Shown: positions 1 to 7,651, numbered from the stretch's first letter. The stretch: DNA of 16,906 nt from CAYTID01 sp964437735 (GCA_964437735.1 CAYTID010000049.1:1-16906), one strand, 5' to 3'. The notes: generated by a model from the sequence alone, not told the origin. Program-made: numbers and translations.

Positions 1-271
1 TTTGAGTTTTCCGTTAGCTGCTTTTATTACAGGATATCTTATTCAAATCCATAAATCTTATTTATGGTCTTTGATTTCTATACTTATTGGTATGTTGATT
101 ATTTTTAGTTTTGGAACTCTCTTTTTGAATTTTGTATTTTTTAACGATTTGTATAAATCCTTTATTGCAGGATTTTTAATTTTTTCCTGGTGGGATGGGA
201 TAAAAATTTTTGCAGTAGCATCGATCTATTATTCGCTGGTAAAAAAGGGTGTGAACGATCGAAAAATTTAA
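1..271 (+). CDS. bioY: Biotin transporter BioY, C-terminal part (5' truncated)
   Basis: This is the last ~90 residues of a very hydrophobic protein entering from the left edge, so the true start lies outside the window. The visible part has three hydrophobic segments. It reads FPLAAFITGYLI near the edge, a GTLFL stretch in the middle, and AGFLIFSWWDGIKIFAVA near the end. That pattern fits the C-terminal half of BioY, where a conserved Gly-rich segment and an Asp...Lys pair (here WDGIKI) close the protein. BioY is the membrane substrate-binding S component of the energy-coupling-factor biotin uptake system. The first in-frame TTG at 2 is an edge artefact and should not be read as a start. The gene ends 64 bases before cmk on the same strand. 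Another ECF S component is possible because only the end is visible. Confidence 0.72.
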   Translation, partial: LSFPLAAFITGYLIQIHKSYLWSLISILIGMLIIFSFGTLFLNFVFFNDLYKSFIAGFLIFSWWDGIKIFAVASIYYSLVKKGVNDRKI

Positions 272-335
272 ATTTTGTAAGAATGATTAAAATTGCTTAT
301 ATTAATAAGCTAATTCACGAATTTTAGCGCAAAAA

Positions 336-1010
336 TTGAAAAAAATTGTACTTGCAATAGATGGACCTGCAGCATCAGGTAAATCAACGACCGCCAAATT
401 GACTGCGAAGGCTTTGAATTATATACATATCGACACCGGCGCAATGTATCGTACGCTGACATTGAAAGCCATAAACGATGGCATCGATTTAAATAGTGAA
501 GATCAAGTATATAAATCAGTTAAAGATTGTAAGGTAACATTCAGTAAAGATAATAATGTTACCCGCGTTTTTTTAGATTGTGTTGACGTCACTGAAAAAA
601 TCAGAAACAGTAATGTAACCAATAATGTTAGTTTAGTAAGCAGTTATAAAAGTGTTCGTGAAAAAATGGTTGAAGAGCAACGCCGTTTGGCTAAAGATGG
701 CGGTGTAGTTTTAGAAGGAAGAGATATAGGAACCGTTGTTGTACCGGATGCAGAGTTGAAAATATTTATGGTCGCGACTATTGAACAGAGAGTAAAACGG
801 CGACAAAAAGAATTAGTTGAAAATGGAACGATGATCGAAGCGGATAAATTAGTATTCGAGATAATGGATCGAGATGAAAAAGATTCAAAACGTAAAGAAA
901 GTCCTTTGAGAAAAGCCGATGATGCGATAATCTTGGATACTTCTGATTTAACTATTGATGAACAAGTCGATTTCATTGTGAACAAAGCTTTAAAATTAAT
1001 TAATAAATGA
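336..1010 (+). CDS. cmk: Cytidylate kinase
   Basis: The 224-residue protein has the usual length for bacterial CMP kinase, which phosphorylates CMP and dCMP using ATP in the cytoplasm. The P-loop GPAASGKST lies at residues 10-18, preceded by the strand IVLAID. It is followed by the CMP-site motif DTGAMYR (about residues 33-39) and by the LEGRDIGTVVVPDAELKIF block near residue 125, which is diagnostic of Cmk. An arginine-rich lid (RVKRRQKEL) and a DRDEKDSKR segment follow, as in the family. The start is TTG at 336. No good Shine-Dalgarno site precedes it, but nothing upstream is conserved and the P-loop sits at the normal distance from this codon. The stop overlaps the ispH start (ATGA), so the two are probably translationally coupled. 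The order cmk-ispH-rpsA is common in related bacteria. Confidence 0.95.
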   Translation: MKKIVLAIDGPAASGKSTTAKLTAKALNYIHIDTGAMYRTLTLKAINDGIDLNSEDQVYKSVKDCKVTFSKDNNVTRVFLDCVDVTEKIRNSNVTNNVSLVSSYKSVREKMVEEQRRLAKDGGVVLEGRDIGTVVVPDAELKIFMVATIEQRVKRRQKELVENGTMIEADKLVFEIMDRDEKDSKRKESPLRKADDAIILDTSDLTIDEQVDFIVNKALKLINK

Positions 1011-1894
1011 GAGTTGATGTAGATAAATATGCCGGATTTTGTTGGGGCGTTGTAAGAACAATTGCCATGGCAGAAGAAGAGTTAAATAAAAGCAGCCAAC
1101 TATACACATTAGGCGAAGTGATTCATAACCCGGAAGAAATTAAACGGCTGGAAGAAAAGGGATTAAAAGCAATTCAGCTCGAAGATTTTAAAAGTCTGGA
1201 AAATTCTACCGTCTTGATCCGAGCTCATGGTGAACCTCCTTCAACATATGAAATAGCTGAAAAAAATAAAATCAACTTGATCGATGCGACTTGCCCGGTT
1301 GTGATGAAAGTTCAGGAACGTATCAGAAATTATGACCAGCAAGGATATCAGGTAGTAATATTCGGAAAAAAAAGTCACGCTGAAGTAATTGGTTTGTTAG
1401 GACAAGTGAAAGGCTCATGTATAGTAATAAGTTCGCTTGTTGAAGTTAATAAGGTTGATGTGTCTCGAAAGACTGTTCTCTTTTCTCAAACGACAATGGA
1501 CAAGTCGACGTTTTTAAGAATAAAAGAGGAATTGAGCAAAAAACTGAAAGATTTGATTGTAGACAGTATAGAAAACGAAGCAGTCCATTTTATTGCCAAA
1601 CAAACAATTTGCGGACAGGTTTCAGGTAGAGAGAGTAAATTGCGTGAATTTGCTCAAAGTCACGATTTAATGATTTTCGTTGCAGGAAAAACCAGTTCAA
1701 ACGGAAAAGTTCTATTCGGCATTTGTTCGGATGAAAACAAAAATTCTTACTTCATTGAAAACGAATCTGAAATAATGGATGATTGGTTTAAGGATGCGGA
1801 AACTGTGGGAGTTACAGGAGCAACATCTACTCCCTTTTGGCTGATGGAACGCGTAAAAAATTACATAGAAGAAAAAATTTTAATTTTGCATTAA
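1007..1894 (+). CDS. ispH: 4-hydroxy-3-methylbut-2-enyl diphosphate reductase
   Basis: IspH (LytB) is the last enzyme of the MEP isoprenoid pathway. It reduces HMBPP to IPP and DMAPP with a [4Fe-4S] cluster. The 295-residue protein keeps the three cluster cysteines: C12 (GFCWGV), C96 (DATCPVV) and C202 (QTICGQV). Substrate-binding residues are also present: H40 in GEVIHN, H74 in RAHGEPP, H124 and E126 in SHAEV, and the SSNGKVL segment near residue 230. Spacing matches E. coli IspH closely. SSNGKVL instead of SSNSNRL is, from memory, the form usual in Bacteroidetes-like IspH. The ATG overlaps the cmk stop by 4 bases. The gene is followed by the 140-base rpsA leader, so rpsA may be both cotranscribed and separately regulated. 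Confidence 0.97.
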   Translation: MRVDVDKYAGFCWGVVRTIAMAEEELNKSSQLYTLGEVIHNPEEIKRLEEKGLKAIQLEDFKSLENSTVLIRAHGEPPSTYEIAEKNKINLIDATCPVVMKVQERIRNYDQQGYQVVIFGKKSHAEVIGLLGQVKGSCIVISSLVEVNKVDVSRKTVLFSQTTMDKSTFLRIKEELSKKLKDLIVDSIENEAVHFIAKQTICGQVSGRESKLREFAQSHDLMIFVAGKTSSNGKVLFGICSDENKNSYFIENESEIMDDWFKDAETVGVTGATSTPFWLMERVKNYIEEKILILH

Positions 1895-1962
1895 TAAATA
1901 AAAGTCATCAACAAATAACAAAAACAATAACTAAAAAAAATATTCTTGATGTAACAGATATA

Positions 1963-1970
1963 TAGTTTTG
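1963..1970 (+). promoter_or_regulatory. Possible Bacteroidetes-type -7 box upstream of rpsA
   Basis: TAGTTTTG matches the Bacteroidetes -7 consensus TAnnTTTG. A TTG lies upstream at 1946-1948, but the spacing is shorter than usual for that promoter class, and the flippase promoter in this window follows the classical sigma-70 form instead. A promoter somewhere in this 140-base leader is plausible because rpsA needs high expression; this exact box is weak evidence. Confidence 0.22.
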
Positions 1971-2004
1971 ATGGCGGCTATATTTCAAAGTACACCAAGC
2001 ATTC

Positions 2005-2016
2005 GCCCGAACGGGC
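2005..2016 (+). promoter_or_regulatory. GC-rich hairpin in rpsA leader
   Basis: GCCC (2005-2008) and GGGC (2013-2016) form a short stem around a GAAC loop. The block stands out as GC-rich in a very AT-rich leader and ends 8 bases before the ribosome-binding site. It may be part of an S1 autoregulatory leader; this is inference. Confidence 0.4.
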
Positions 2017-2018
2017 AA

Positions 2019-2034
2019 TAAACCAGGAGGTTTA
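2019..2034 (+). promoter_or_regulatory. rpsA ribosome-binding site inside a hairpin
   Basis: AGGAGG at 2025-2030 is the strongest Shine-Dalgarno site in the window and ends 4 bases before the rpsA ATG at 2035. The same bases lie in an inverted repeat: TAAACC (2019-2024), loop AGGA, GGTTTA (2029-2034). Folding would place half of the site in the loop and half in the stem, right against the start codon. This would suit control of S1 synthesis by S1 itself, which is known in E. coli with a different leader; here it is an inference. Confidence 0.5.
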
Positions 2035-3877
2035 ATGTTAGAAGATTTAAAAGTAACAAATAATGATGAAGCTATATTCGCAAACCCTGAAGATGAGACG
2101 AAGAAAAACATATCCGGCAAAGTGAAACAAAGCAAGGCTTTGACGATAAACGACATTCGTGATCAGGAATATTCCGACGACGAAAAAAAGGAATTGGAAA
2201 AATTGTATGATCGGTCAATAGGAACCTTTACCGAAAAAACCTTGGTTAAGGGTCGAGTTGTGACTATTGGCGAAGATGAAGTATCAATAGATATCAATGG
2301 AAAATCCGAAGGAATTGTTCCGATAGCGGAATTTTCAAATATTGATGAACTCAAAATCGGTGATGAGGTCGAAGTATTTCTCGAAAGTAAAGAAGATAAT
2401 GATGGACTGCCGGTGTTGTCTGCGAAACGCGCTGATTTTATACGTGTTTGGGAAAAAGTTACAAAAGTTCACGATACAAACGAAGTTATCCAAGGAAAGA
2501 TTCTTCGCCGAATAAAAGGTGGACTCGTTGTCGATGTGTGGGGGATTGAAGCATTTCTACCGGGCTCACAGATCGATATAAAACCTATCAGAGATTTTGA
2601 TCAATTCATCAATCAGACAATGGATTTCCGAATTGTAAAAATTAATCACGCAGCAGAAAATATTGTCGTAAGTCATAAAGTTCTTGTCGAAGAGGAAATG
2701 GCTGATCAAAGGTCTGCAATTTTAAGCAGTATCGAGAAGGGACAAATCCTCGAGGGTACGGTAAAGGCGATTGCTGATTTCGGTGTGTTCATCGATCTTG
2801 GCGGCGTAGATGGTTTAATACATATTACAGATATTTCTTGGGGGAGAATTAATCACCCATCAGAAGTTGTAAAGCTCGACCAGGTTATAAATGTCGTGGT
2901 TCTTGATTACGATGAAAATAAAAAACGGATTTCGCTAGGCTTGAAACAGTTATCCCCGCATCCATGGGAAAATATAGAAGAAAAATATCCGGTGAATATG
3001 AAGGTTTCAGGTAAGGTAGTTTCACTAACCGATTATGGAGCGTTTGTTGAAATCGAAAAAGGTATCGAAGGATTAATTCATATTTCTGAGATGAGCTGGA
3101 CACAGCACATCAAGCATCCCTCACAGGTTGTTTCGATGGGACAAATGGTTGATGCCATCATTTTAAGTCTGGATAAAGAAAACAAGAAAATTTCGTTAGG
3201 AATAAAACAACTCGAACCGGACCCTTGGCATAATCTTCTTCAGAATTATCCGATAAATTCTAAACATAAAGGAACAGTCAGAAATTTGACTAATTTCGGT
3301 GTGTTTGTTGAGTTAGAACAGGGTGTTGACGGATTGATACATATCTCGGATTTATCCTGGACAAAGAAAATTCGTCATCCCGGGGAAGTCGTAAAAAAGA
3401 ACCAGGATATAGAAGTTATTATTCTTGGAGTTGATGTTGAACAGAGAAGAATCTCTCTTGGTCATAAACAACTGCACGATAATCCTTGGGATAATTTTGA
3501 AAATTTGTACACAGTCGGTTTGGATACTGAAGGCAAATTGACGCGAATAATTGAAAAAGGAATAATTGTTGAACTGCCTCCGGGCGTTGAGGGTTTCGTA
3601 CCCGCTTCCCAGTTATCAACTTCTCCGATAAAAAATATCGCTGATGCATTCCNNNNNNNNNNNNNNNNNNNTCGAATTCGATAAAGAAAGTAAGAAAATT
3701 GTTTTATCCGCAATAGAATATCTGAGGAACAAGGAACAATTGCATATCGATGATTATGTAACGAAGCACAATTTATCCCCGATGACAATTGGTGATTACT
3801 TACCGGCACCTCGTCCTTCCGAAATAGCTTCTTTTGAAGAATTAGGACAAGTTCCGAAAAATGATGAAATAAAGTAG
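2035..3877 (+). CDS. rpsA: 30S ribosomal protein S1 (interrupted by an assembly gap)
   Basis: S1 binds mRNA and brings it to the 30S subunit. Six S1 (OB-fold) repeats are visible, starting near residues 70, 155, 235, 320, 407 and 495. Repeats 3 to 5 are the most canonical, with GVFIDLGGVDGLIHITDISW-type cores and KRISLGLKQL-type ends. An acidic N-terminal extension of about 65 residues precedes them, and a short tail follows (IGDYLPAPRPSE). Repeat 6 is broken by 19 N at 3653-3671. The protein reads in frame 1 before the gap (ending NIADAF) and in frame 2 after it (EFDKESKKIVLS). This means the N count is wrong, not that the gene is mutated. About 11 residues are expected between the two sides in S1 homologues, so the true gap is probably near 30 bases. 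The start is set by the strong AGGAGG at 2025-2030. Confidence 0.95.
3653..3671. other. Assembly gap (19 N) inside rpsA
   Basis: A run of 19 N splits the sixth S1 repeat. For the two sides to be in one frame the gap must be a multiple of three bases. Nineteen is not, so the length is an estimate or placeholder. ORFs that span the N run in other frames or on the minus strand are artefacts. Confidence 0.98.
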
Positions 3878-3899
3878 ATTTATCAGCAGTAGAAAATTT

Positions 3900-3930
3900 A
3901 AGAGTTGACTCTTACGGGTCAACTCTTTTT
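3900..3930 (+). terminator. Rho-independent terminator after rpsA
   Basis: AGAGTTGAC (3901-3909) pairs perfectly with GTCAACTCT (3918-3926) around an 8-base loop, and one further A-T pair (3900/3927) extends the stem. It runs directly into TTTTT and an AT-rich tail. It lies 22 bases after the rpsA stop, so it ends the cmk-ispH-rpsA unit. Confidence 0.88.
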
Positions 3931-3941
3931 ATTATATATAC

Positions 3942-5258
3942 ATGAAGCGAGTAGCAATAAATACATTAGGTTGTAAATTGAATTTTGCTGAATCCTCGAC
4001 GGTCGGGAGACAATTTATCAGTCAAGGATTTGTCGTGGTTCAGTTTAATGAAGTTGCAGATGTTTACCTTATCAACACCTGTAGTTTATCTCACCGCGCC
4101 GAAAGAGAATGCCGGCAAATTATCAGAAGTGCTATAAAACGTGCCCCCGATGCTTATATAATTGTTTTTGGCTGTTATTCGCAACTCCAGCCTGAACAAA
4201 TTGCATCGATTTCCGGAGTTGATCTGGTTTTAGGGACAAAGGAAAAATTCGATGTTTTCAAATACGCCGATAATTTTCAGAAAAAAAATTATCCCCGTAT
4301 TTTTACCTCAGATGTTTTAGAAACAAACGATTTTGGCATTGCATATTCGGGAGATGTTGATACGAGAACCCGTGCATTTCTGAAAGTGCAAGATGGGTGC
4401 GATTATAAATGTTCCTATTGTACAATACCTCTTGCCAGAGGAGCAAGCCGAAGTCAAACGGTTGAGGATTCGGTTTTACAGATGAGGTTGTTAGCTGAAA
4501 AAGGATTCAAAGAAGTAATCATTTCAGGTATTAATGTTGGTGATTATGGGAAGTCTACAGATGAAAATTTATATTCACTGTTAAATGGATTTTCTAAAGT
4601 CGACGGCATCGAGAGGATCAGGATCAGCTCGATTGAACCGAATTTATTAGATGAGAAATTGTTGGATTTTATTTTAACGTCAGAAAAATTCTGTAACCAT
4701 TTTCATATACCATTGCAAAGCGGTTCGGATGAAATTTTAAAATTAATGCGAAGGAGATATACCAGAGAGAATTATCAAAACGTCGTAGCAAATATTTTTT
4801 CCCGGAATAACGAAGCGGGTATAGGAGCCGATGTAATCGTGGGATTTCCCGGAGAAACAGATAAACATTTTGATGAATCTTATGATTTTATACGCGACCT
4901 TCCGCTTTCTTATCTCCATGTATTTACTTACTCGGAAAGACCTAATACACCTGCATCAACGTTCACAAATCCGGTTGAACCCCGTATCCGCTTTCTTCGT
5001 AATGAAAAACTTCGTATTTTAAGTCAAAAGAAAAAATATCATTTTAATTCTCGTTTTGAAAATAAAATTGTTAAAATATTGTTCGAAGGAAAAATTAAAG
5101 ACGATACAGTAACAGGTTTGACAGGAAATTACATCCGGGTCAAATCTAAAGCCGGAGAAAACGTTGTCAATGAAATACTGAACACAAAAATCACAAGAGT
5201 TCTCGAAGACGAATGTGAAGGTAAAATTTTAAATAATAAATCCGATAAAATAAAATGA
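3942..5258 (+). CDS. mtaB: tRNA (t6A37) methylthiotransferase MtaB
   Basis: This radical-SAM enzyme adds a methylthio group to t6A at position 37 of ANN-decoding tRNAs, giving ms2t6A. The N-terminal UPF0004 domain carries the three cysteines of the first cluster: C11 (TLGCKLN), C47 (NTCSLS) and C78 (FGCYSQ). The radical-SAM triad is C153, C157 and C160 (DGCDYKCSYC), followed by TIPLARGASRS. The rest of the core has HIPLQSGSDEILKLMRRRY and DVIVGFPGET. The last ~65 residues look like a TRAM RNA-binding domain. The 438-residue length is normal. NTCSLSHRAERECRQ, with the later Cys-rich pattern, fits MtaB better than MiaB or RimO. The ATG starts only 12 bases after the rpsA terminator, with no Shine-Dalgarno site. 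The stop overlaps the next gene by 4 bases (ATGA). Confidence 0.92.
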   Translation: MKRVAINTLGCKLNFAESSTVGRQFISQGFVVVQFNEVADVYLINTCSLSHRAERECRQIIRSAIKRAPDAYIIVFGCYSQLQPEQIASISGVDLVLGTKEKFDVFKYADNFQKKNYPRIFTSDVLETNDFGIAYSGDVDTRTRAFLKVQDGCDYKCSYCTIPLARGASRSQTVEDSVLQMRLLAEKGFKEVIISGINVGDYGKSTDENLYSLLNGFSKVDGIERIRISSIEPNLLDEKLLDFILTSEKFCNHFHIPLQSGSDEILKLMRRRYTRENYQNVVANIFSRNNEAGIGADVIVGFPGETDKHFDESYDFIRDLPLSYLHVFTYSERPNTPASTFTNPVEPRIRFLRNEKLRILSQKKKYHFNSRFENKIVKILFEGKIKDDTVTGLTGNYIRVKSKAGENVVNEILNTKITRVLEDECEGKILNNKSDKIK

Positions 5259-6004
5259 AAAAAATAATAATTATCACCATCTTTTTGTTTTATAGTTCAA
5301 CGTTATATTCCCAAATGAGCAAGCCTGAATTGTCTTACTTTGGAATGTATAAGGATATCGCTATTGAGAATGAAATCCCCGTAATAAACATCCAGGATAA
5401 TTTATTGCACAGGCAGGGGAATAAAAAATCTGTTGGACTTGCTGTAATATTATCATTGTTACTACCGGGGATGGGAGAGTTGTACGCGGGCGACTATAGG
5501 TCAGGTAAATATTTTACTGCTCTTGAAGGGACCCTTTGGCTAACGTATGCTTCCATAGATCTTTACGGTATATGGACACGCGATGATGCTAGGAAATACG
5601 CTTCAAAAAAAGGAGGTATTGTGTTGGCAGGGCAGGGTGATAAATTTTTTACAGACATCGGAAATTATATCGACGTTAATAATTATAACGACCGAAAACT
5701 ACAGGAACGTCAGATTGATAATTTGTATGATCCTAATTCAATTTACTTTTGGAAATGGACAAGTGACTCGGACCGATCCACATATCGCAATTTGCGCATC
5801 AAGAGTGACCAGGCTTTCAACAGTTTGCAATTTGTTTTAGGCGCTGTATTAATAAATCACGTAGTCAGTGCGGTGAATGCAGCCCGGTTGACTAATAAAT
5901 TTAACAAAGAGGGAATCGCACATCAGGATTTAAATGTAGTGACTCAACTAACCGGCACATTCGATAAACCGCATTTTATATTTAAAATTACGAAAACTTT
6001 TTAA
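5255..6004 (+). CDS. Secreted/membrane protein of DUF5683 (TM2-like) type, unknown function
   Basis: The 249-residue protein starts with a clear signal peptide (MKKIIIITIFLFYSSTLYS, probable cut before Q20). A hydrophobic segment follows near residues 60-75 and leads into PGMGELYAGDYRSGKYF. This PGxGxxYxG...G pattern is the signature of TM2/DUF5683-like proteins. A second hydrophobic segment (FTALEGTLWLTYASIDLYGIW) and a third near residue 190 (FVLGAVLINHVVSAVNAARL) follow. The region between is polar, with many Asp, Asn and Tyr. No catalytic motif is visible, so I assign no function. Proteins of this type are common in Bacteroidota/Ignavibacteriota genomes. It overlaps mtaB by 4 bases and ends 3 bases before truA, so all three are probably on one transcript. 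That need not mean a role in tRNA modification. Confidence 0.75.
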   Translation: MKKIIIITIFLFYSSTLYSQMSKPELSYFGMYKDIAIENEIPVINIQDNLLHRQGNKKSVGLAVILSLLLPGMGELYAGDYRSGKYFTALEGTLWLTYASIDLYGIWTRDDARKYASKKGGIVLAGQGDKFFTDIGNYIDVNNYNDRKLQERQIDNLYDPNSIYFWKWTSDSDRSTYRNLRIKSDQAFNSLQFVLGAVLINHVVSAVNAARLTNKFNKEGIAHQDLNVVTQLTGTFDKPHFIFKITKTF

Positions 6005-6007
6005 ATA

Positions 6008-6742
6008 TTGACCGTGAGGAATATTAAATTAATTTTGGAATACGATGGGGCTGAATTCGCAGGATGGCAGCGGCAAACCGGAGAGAAAACAATACAAGGT
6101 GAACTTGAAAAAGCTTTGTCTATATTATTACAGGAAGACATCAGCGTAACTGGAGCCGGGCGAACTGACAGCGGCGTTCATGCCAGCAGTCAGGTGGCTA
6201 ATTTCAGGTGTGATTCGATTATGGAAATCAGTAAAATGAAAAAAGGTATTCAGGCATTAATTTCTGATACAATTTCGGTTCTTGATGCTGATGAGGTTTC
6301 TCCTGATTTCCATTCGCGGTATGATGCAAAAACACGTTTGTATTCGTATTATATAAATACAAATTATTCTGCTATTAGGCGGAATTATTCATGGTATGTT
6401 AAGTATAAACTGGATTTCGAAATATTGAATACGTGTGCTGCAAAAATTTTAGGGACTCACGATTTCAGTGGATTTTGTAAATTGAATTCAAATGTTAAAC
6501 ACCATTTATGTAATGTTATAAAATCTCAATGGTCCGTTAATCAACAATTAATCAGATATGATATCGAAGCAAATAGATTTCTTCACGGAATGGTTCGCTC
6601 CCTTGTTGGTTCGATGATAGATGTTAGCAGGGGTTATTATAGCATAGGGGATTTTGAGGTAGTCTTAAATGAACAAAATCGGGATTTTGCAGGTCAGTCA
6701 GCCCCGCCTCAAGGATTGTTTTTAGAACAAGTAAAATATTAA
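6008..6742 (+). CDS. truA: tRNA pseudouridine(38-40) synthase TruA
   Basis: TruA converts uridines 38, 39 and 40 of the tRNA anticodon arm to pseudouridine. The 244-residue protein opens with IKLILEYDGAEFAGWQRQ, typical of the family. GAGRTDSGVHASSQVANF follows, with the catalytic aspartate at D54 inside GRTDSGVHA. Later family blocks are present: SRYDAKTRLYSYYI, GTHDFSGFCK, and FLHGMVRSLVGSMIDVSRG near residue 197. The end has APPQGLFLEQVKY, matching the usual C-terminal APAxGLxLxxVxY. The start is uncertain: TTG at 6008 is used here, but GTG at 6014 would give MRNIKLILEYDG, which is equally plausible. No Shine-Dalgarno site separates them. It sits 3 bases after the DUF5683-like gene. Confidence 0.94.
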   Translation: MTVRNIKLILEYDGAEFAGWQRQTGEKTIQGELEKALSILLQEDISVTGAGRTDSGVHASSQVANFRCDSIMEISKMKKGIQALISDTISVLDADEVSPDFHSRYDAKTRLYSYYINTNYSAIRRNYSWYVKYKLDFEILNTCAAKILGTHDFSGFCKLNSNVKHHLCNVIKSQWSVNQQLIRYDIEANRFLHGMVRSLVGSMIDVSRGYYSIGDFEVVLNEQNRDFAGQSAPPQGLFLEQVKY

Positions 6743-6757
6743 ATAATCGGAGCTAAG

Positions 6758-7573
6758 ATGAAAAAATATTTTGTCAATTTTATTTTTATTATTTGGTTTG
6801 CATCGTTCAGTTATCTGTGCGGATGCATTAGTATCAATATATTTTCCGATCAGGAAGATGTAAAACTTGGCAAGCAATTGGATGAGGATATAAAAAGCAA
6901 ACCTGCAGAATATCCTCTTTTATTGGAGCGTCCGGATGTTAAGAAATATGTCGAGCAAATCGGATATAAAATTTTAAATTCATCGCACATAAAAAAACGG
7001 GGGATATATACATATAATTTCGAAATTATAAATGATGATAGTCTCATAAATGCTTTTGCTACTCCGGGTGGATACATTTATGTCTATACGGGATTACTTA
7101 AATTTCTTGATAATGAAGCTGCGTTAGCCGGAGTAATCGGTCACGAAATAGCACACGCCGAACGCAGACATGCAACCCAACGATTGACAAAATATTATGG
7201 CGCAAGTATCTTGATTTCAATCATACTTGGTGATAATCCATCCCAGCTCGCCGAAATATCAGCCAATCTTTTTACAGGTGTAGCATTCCTCGCTAATAGT
7301 CGTTCTGATGAAACCGAATCGGATGATTACTCTTTTAAATATTTGAGGGATACTGAATATTATCCGGGAGCGATAAGATATTTTTTCGAGAAAATTCAAC
7401 AGGAAAAGGGAGTTCGGGGAGGGAGTTTCGAGCGTTTACTTTCGACTCATCCGTTGCCGCAAGATCGAATCGAAAATATTGATAAATTGATGAAAACGAT
7501 AGGAAATCCCGAACCGAATGAAGGGAATTTATTTGCTGCAAGATATGCTGATTTTAAATTAAAATTGCCTTAG
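6758..7573 (+). CDS. M48-family zinc metalloprotease lipoprotein (BepA/LoiP-like)
   Basis: The 271-residue protein has a lipoprotein signal peptide whose lipobox is LCGC, so C23 would be acylated and the enzyme anchored to a membrane facing the periplasm. The zinc site is complete: HEIAH at residues 129-133 with catalytic E130, and a third ligand expected at E185 in SRSDETESDD (consensus ExxxD). LSTHPLPQDRI near residue 230 matches the conserved THP segment of the BepA/M48C group. There is no C-terminal TPR extension as in E. coli BepA, so it resembles the shorter LoiP/YcaL type. The family degrades misfolded or unassembled outer-membrane proteins; that role is inferred here. The start ATG has a CGGAG site 5 bases upstream (6748-6752). 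It follows truA by 15 bases. Confidence 0.9.
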   Translation: MKKYFVNFIFIIWFASFSYLCGCISINIFSDQEDVKLGKQLDEDIKSKPAEYPLLLERPDVKKYVEQIGYKILNSSHIKKRGIYTYNFEIINDDSLINAFATPGGYIYVYTGLLKFLDNEAALAGVIGHEIAHAERRHATQRLTKYYGASILISIILGDNPSQLAEISANLFTGVAFLANSRSDETESDDYSFKYLRDTEYYPGAIRYFFEKIQQEKGVRGGSFERLLSTHPLPQDRIENIDKLMKTIGNPEPNEGNLFAARYADFKLKLP

Positions 7574-7630
7574 CCAAACAATAATTTGATAATTACATGT
7601 GTAACTTGTAAATTGGCTAATAATTATTGT
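7570..7630 (+). repeat. Two crossing inverted repeats between the M48 and CNNM genes
   Basis: TTAGCCAA (7570-7577) is the reverse complement of TTGGCTAA (7613-7620). ACAATAATT (7578-7586) is the reverse complement of AATTATTGT (7622-7630). Both matches are perfect and they are ordered A-B-A'-B', so the pairs cross as in a pseudoknot. The first arm overlaps the M48 stop codon. A third small dyad, TTACA-TG-TGTAA (7593-7604), lies in the middle. There is no T-run, so this is not a standard terminator. Confidence 0.55.
7586..7614 (+). promoter_or_regulatory. Possible sigma-70-like promoter for the CNNM gene
   Basis: TTGATA (7586-7591) and TAAATT (7609-7614) are separated by 17 bases. The -35 is a fair match and the -10 is weak. 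The dyad TTACA-TG-TGTAA lies in the spacer, where an operator would act. Transcription would start near 7621. In that case the crossing repeats could not fold as one RNA and would have to work as DNA sites. Confidence 0.3.
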
Positions 7631-7651
7631 ATCACAAGGCGAAGGATTTGA

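Noticed and set aside
291..315. Hairpin between bioY and cmk (GCTTAT-ATTA-ATAAGC with AATT flanks) as a terminator
   Set aside because: The stem is short and AT-rich with a bulge, and no T-run follows; it could be chance in this composition.
2163..3103. Minus-strand and off-frame ORFs within rpsA, cmk, M48 and acyltransferase genes
   Set aside because: They lie wholly inside strongly recognised genes, have no homology I recognise and read as typical antisense or off-frame shadows.
3462..3809. Open frames spanning the N run on the minus strand and a short plus-strand frame starting at 3644
   Set aside because: They read through N or are the tail of rpsA in the frame created by the wrong gap length; residues after the gap continue the S1 domain.
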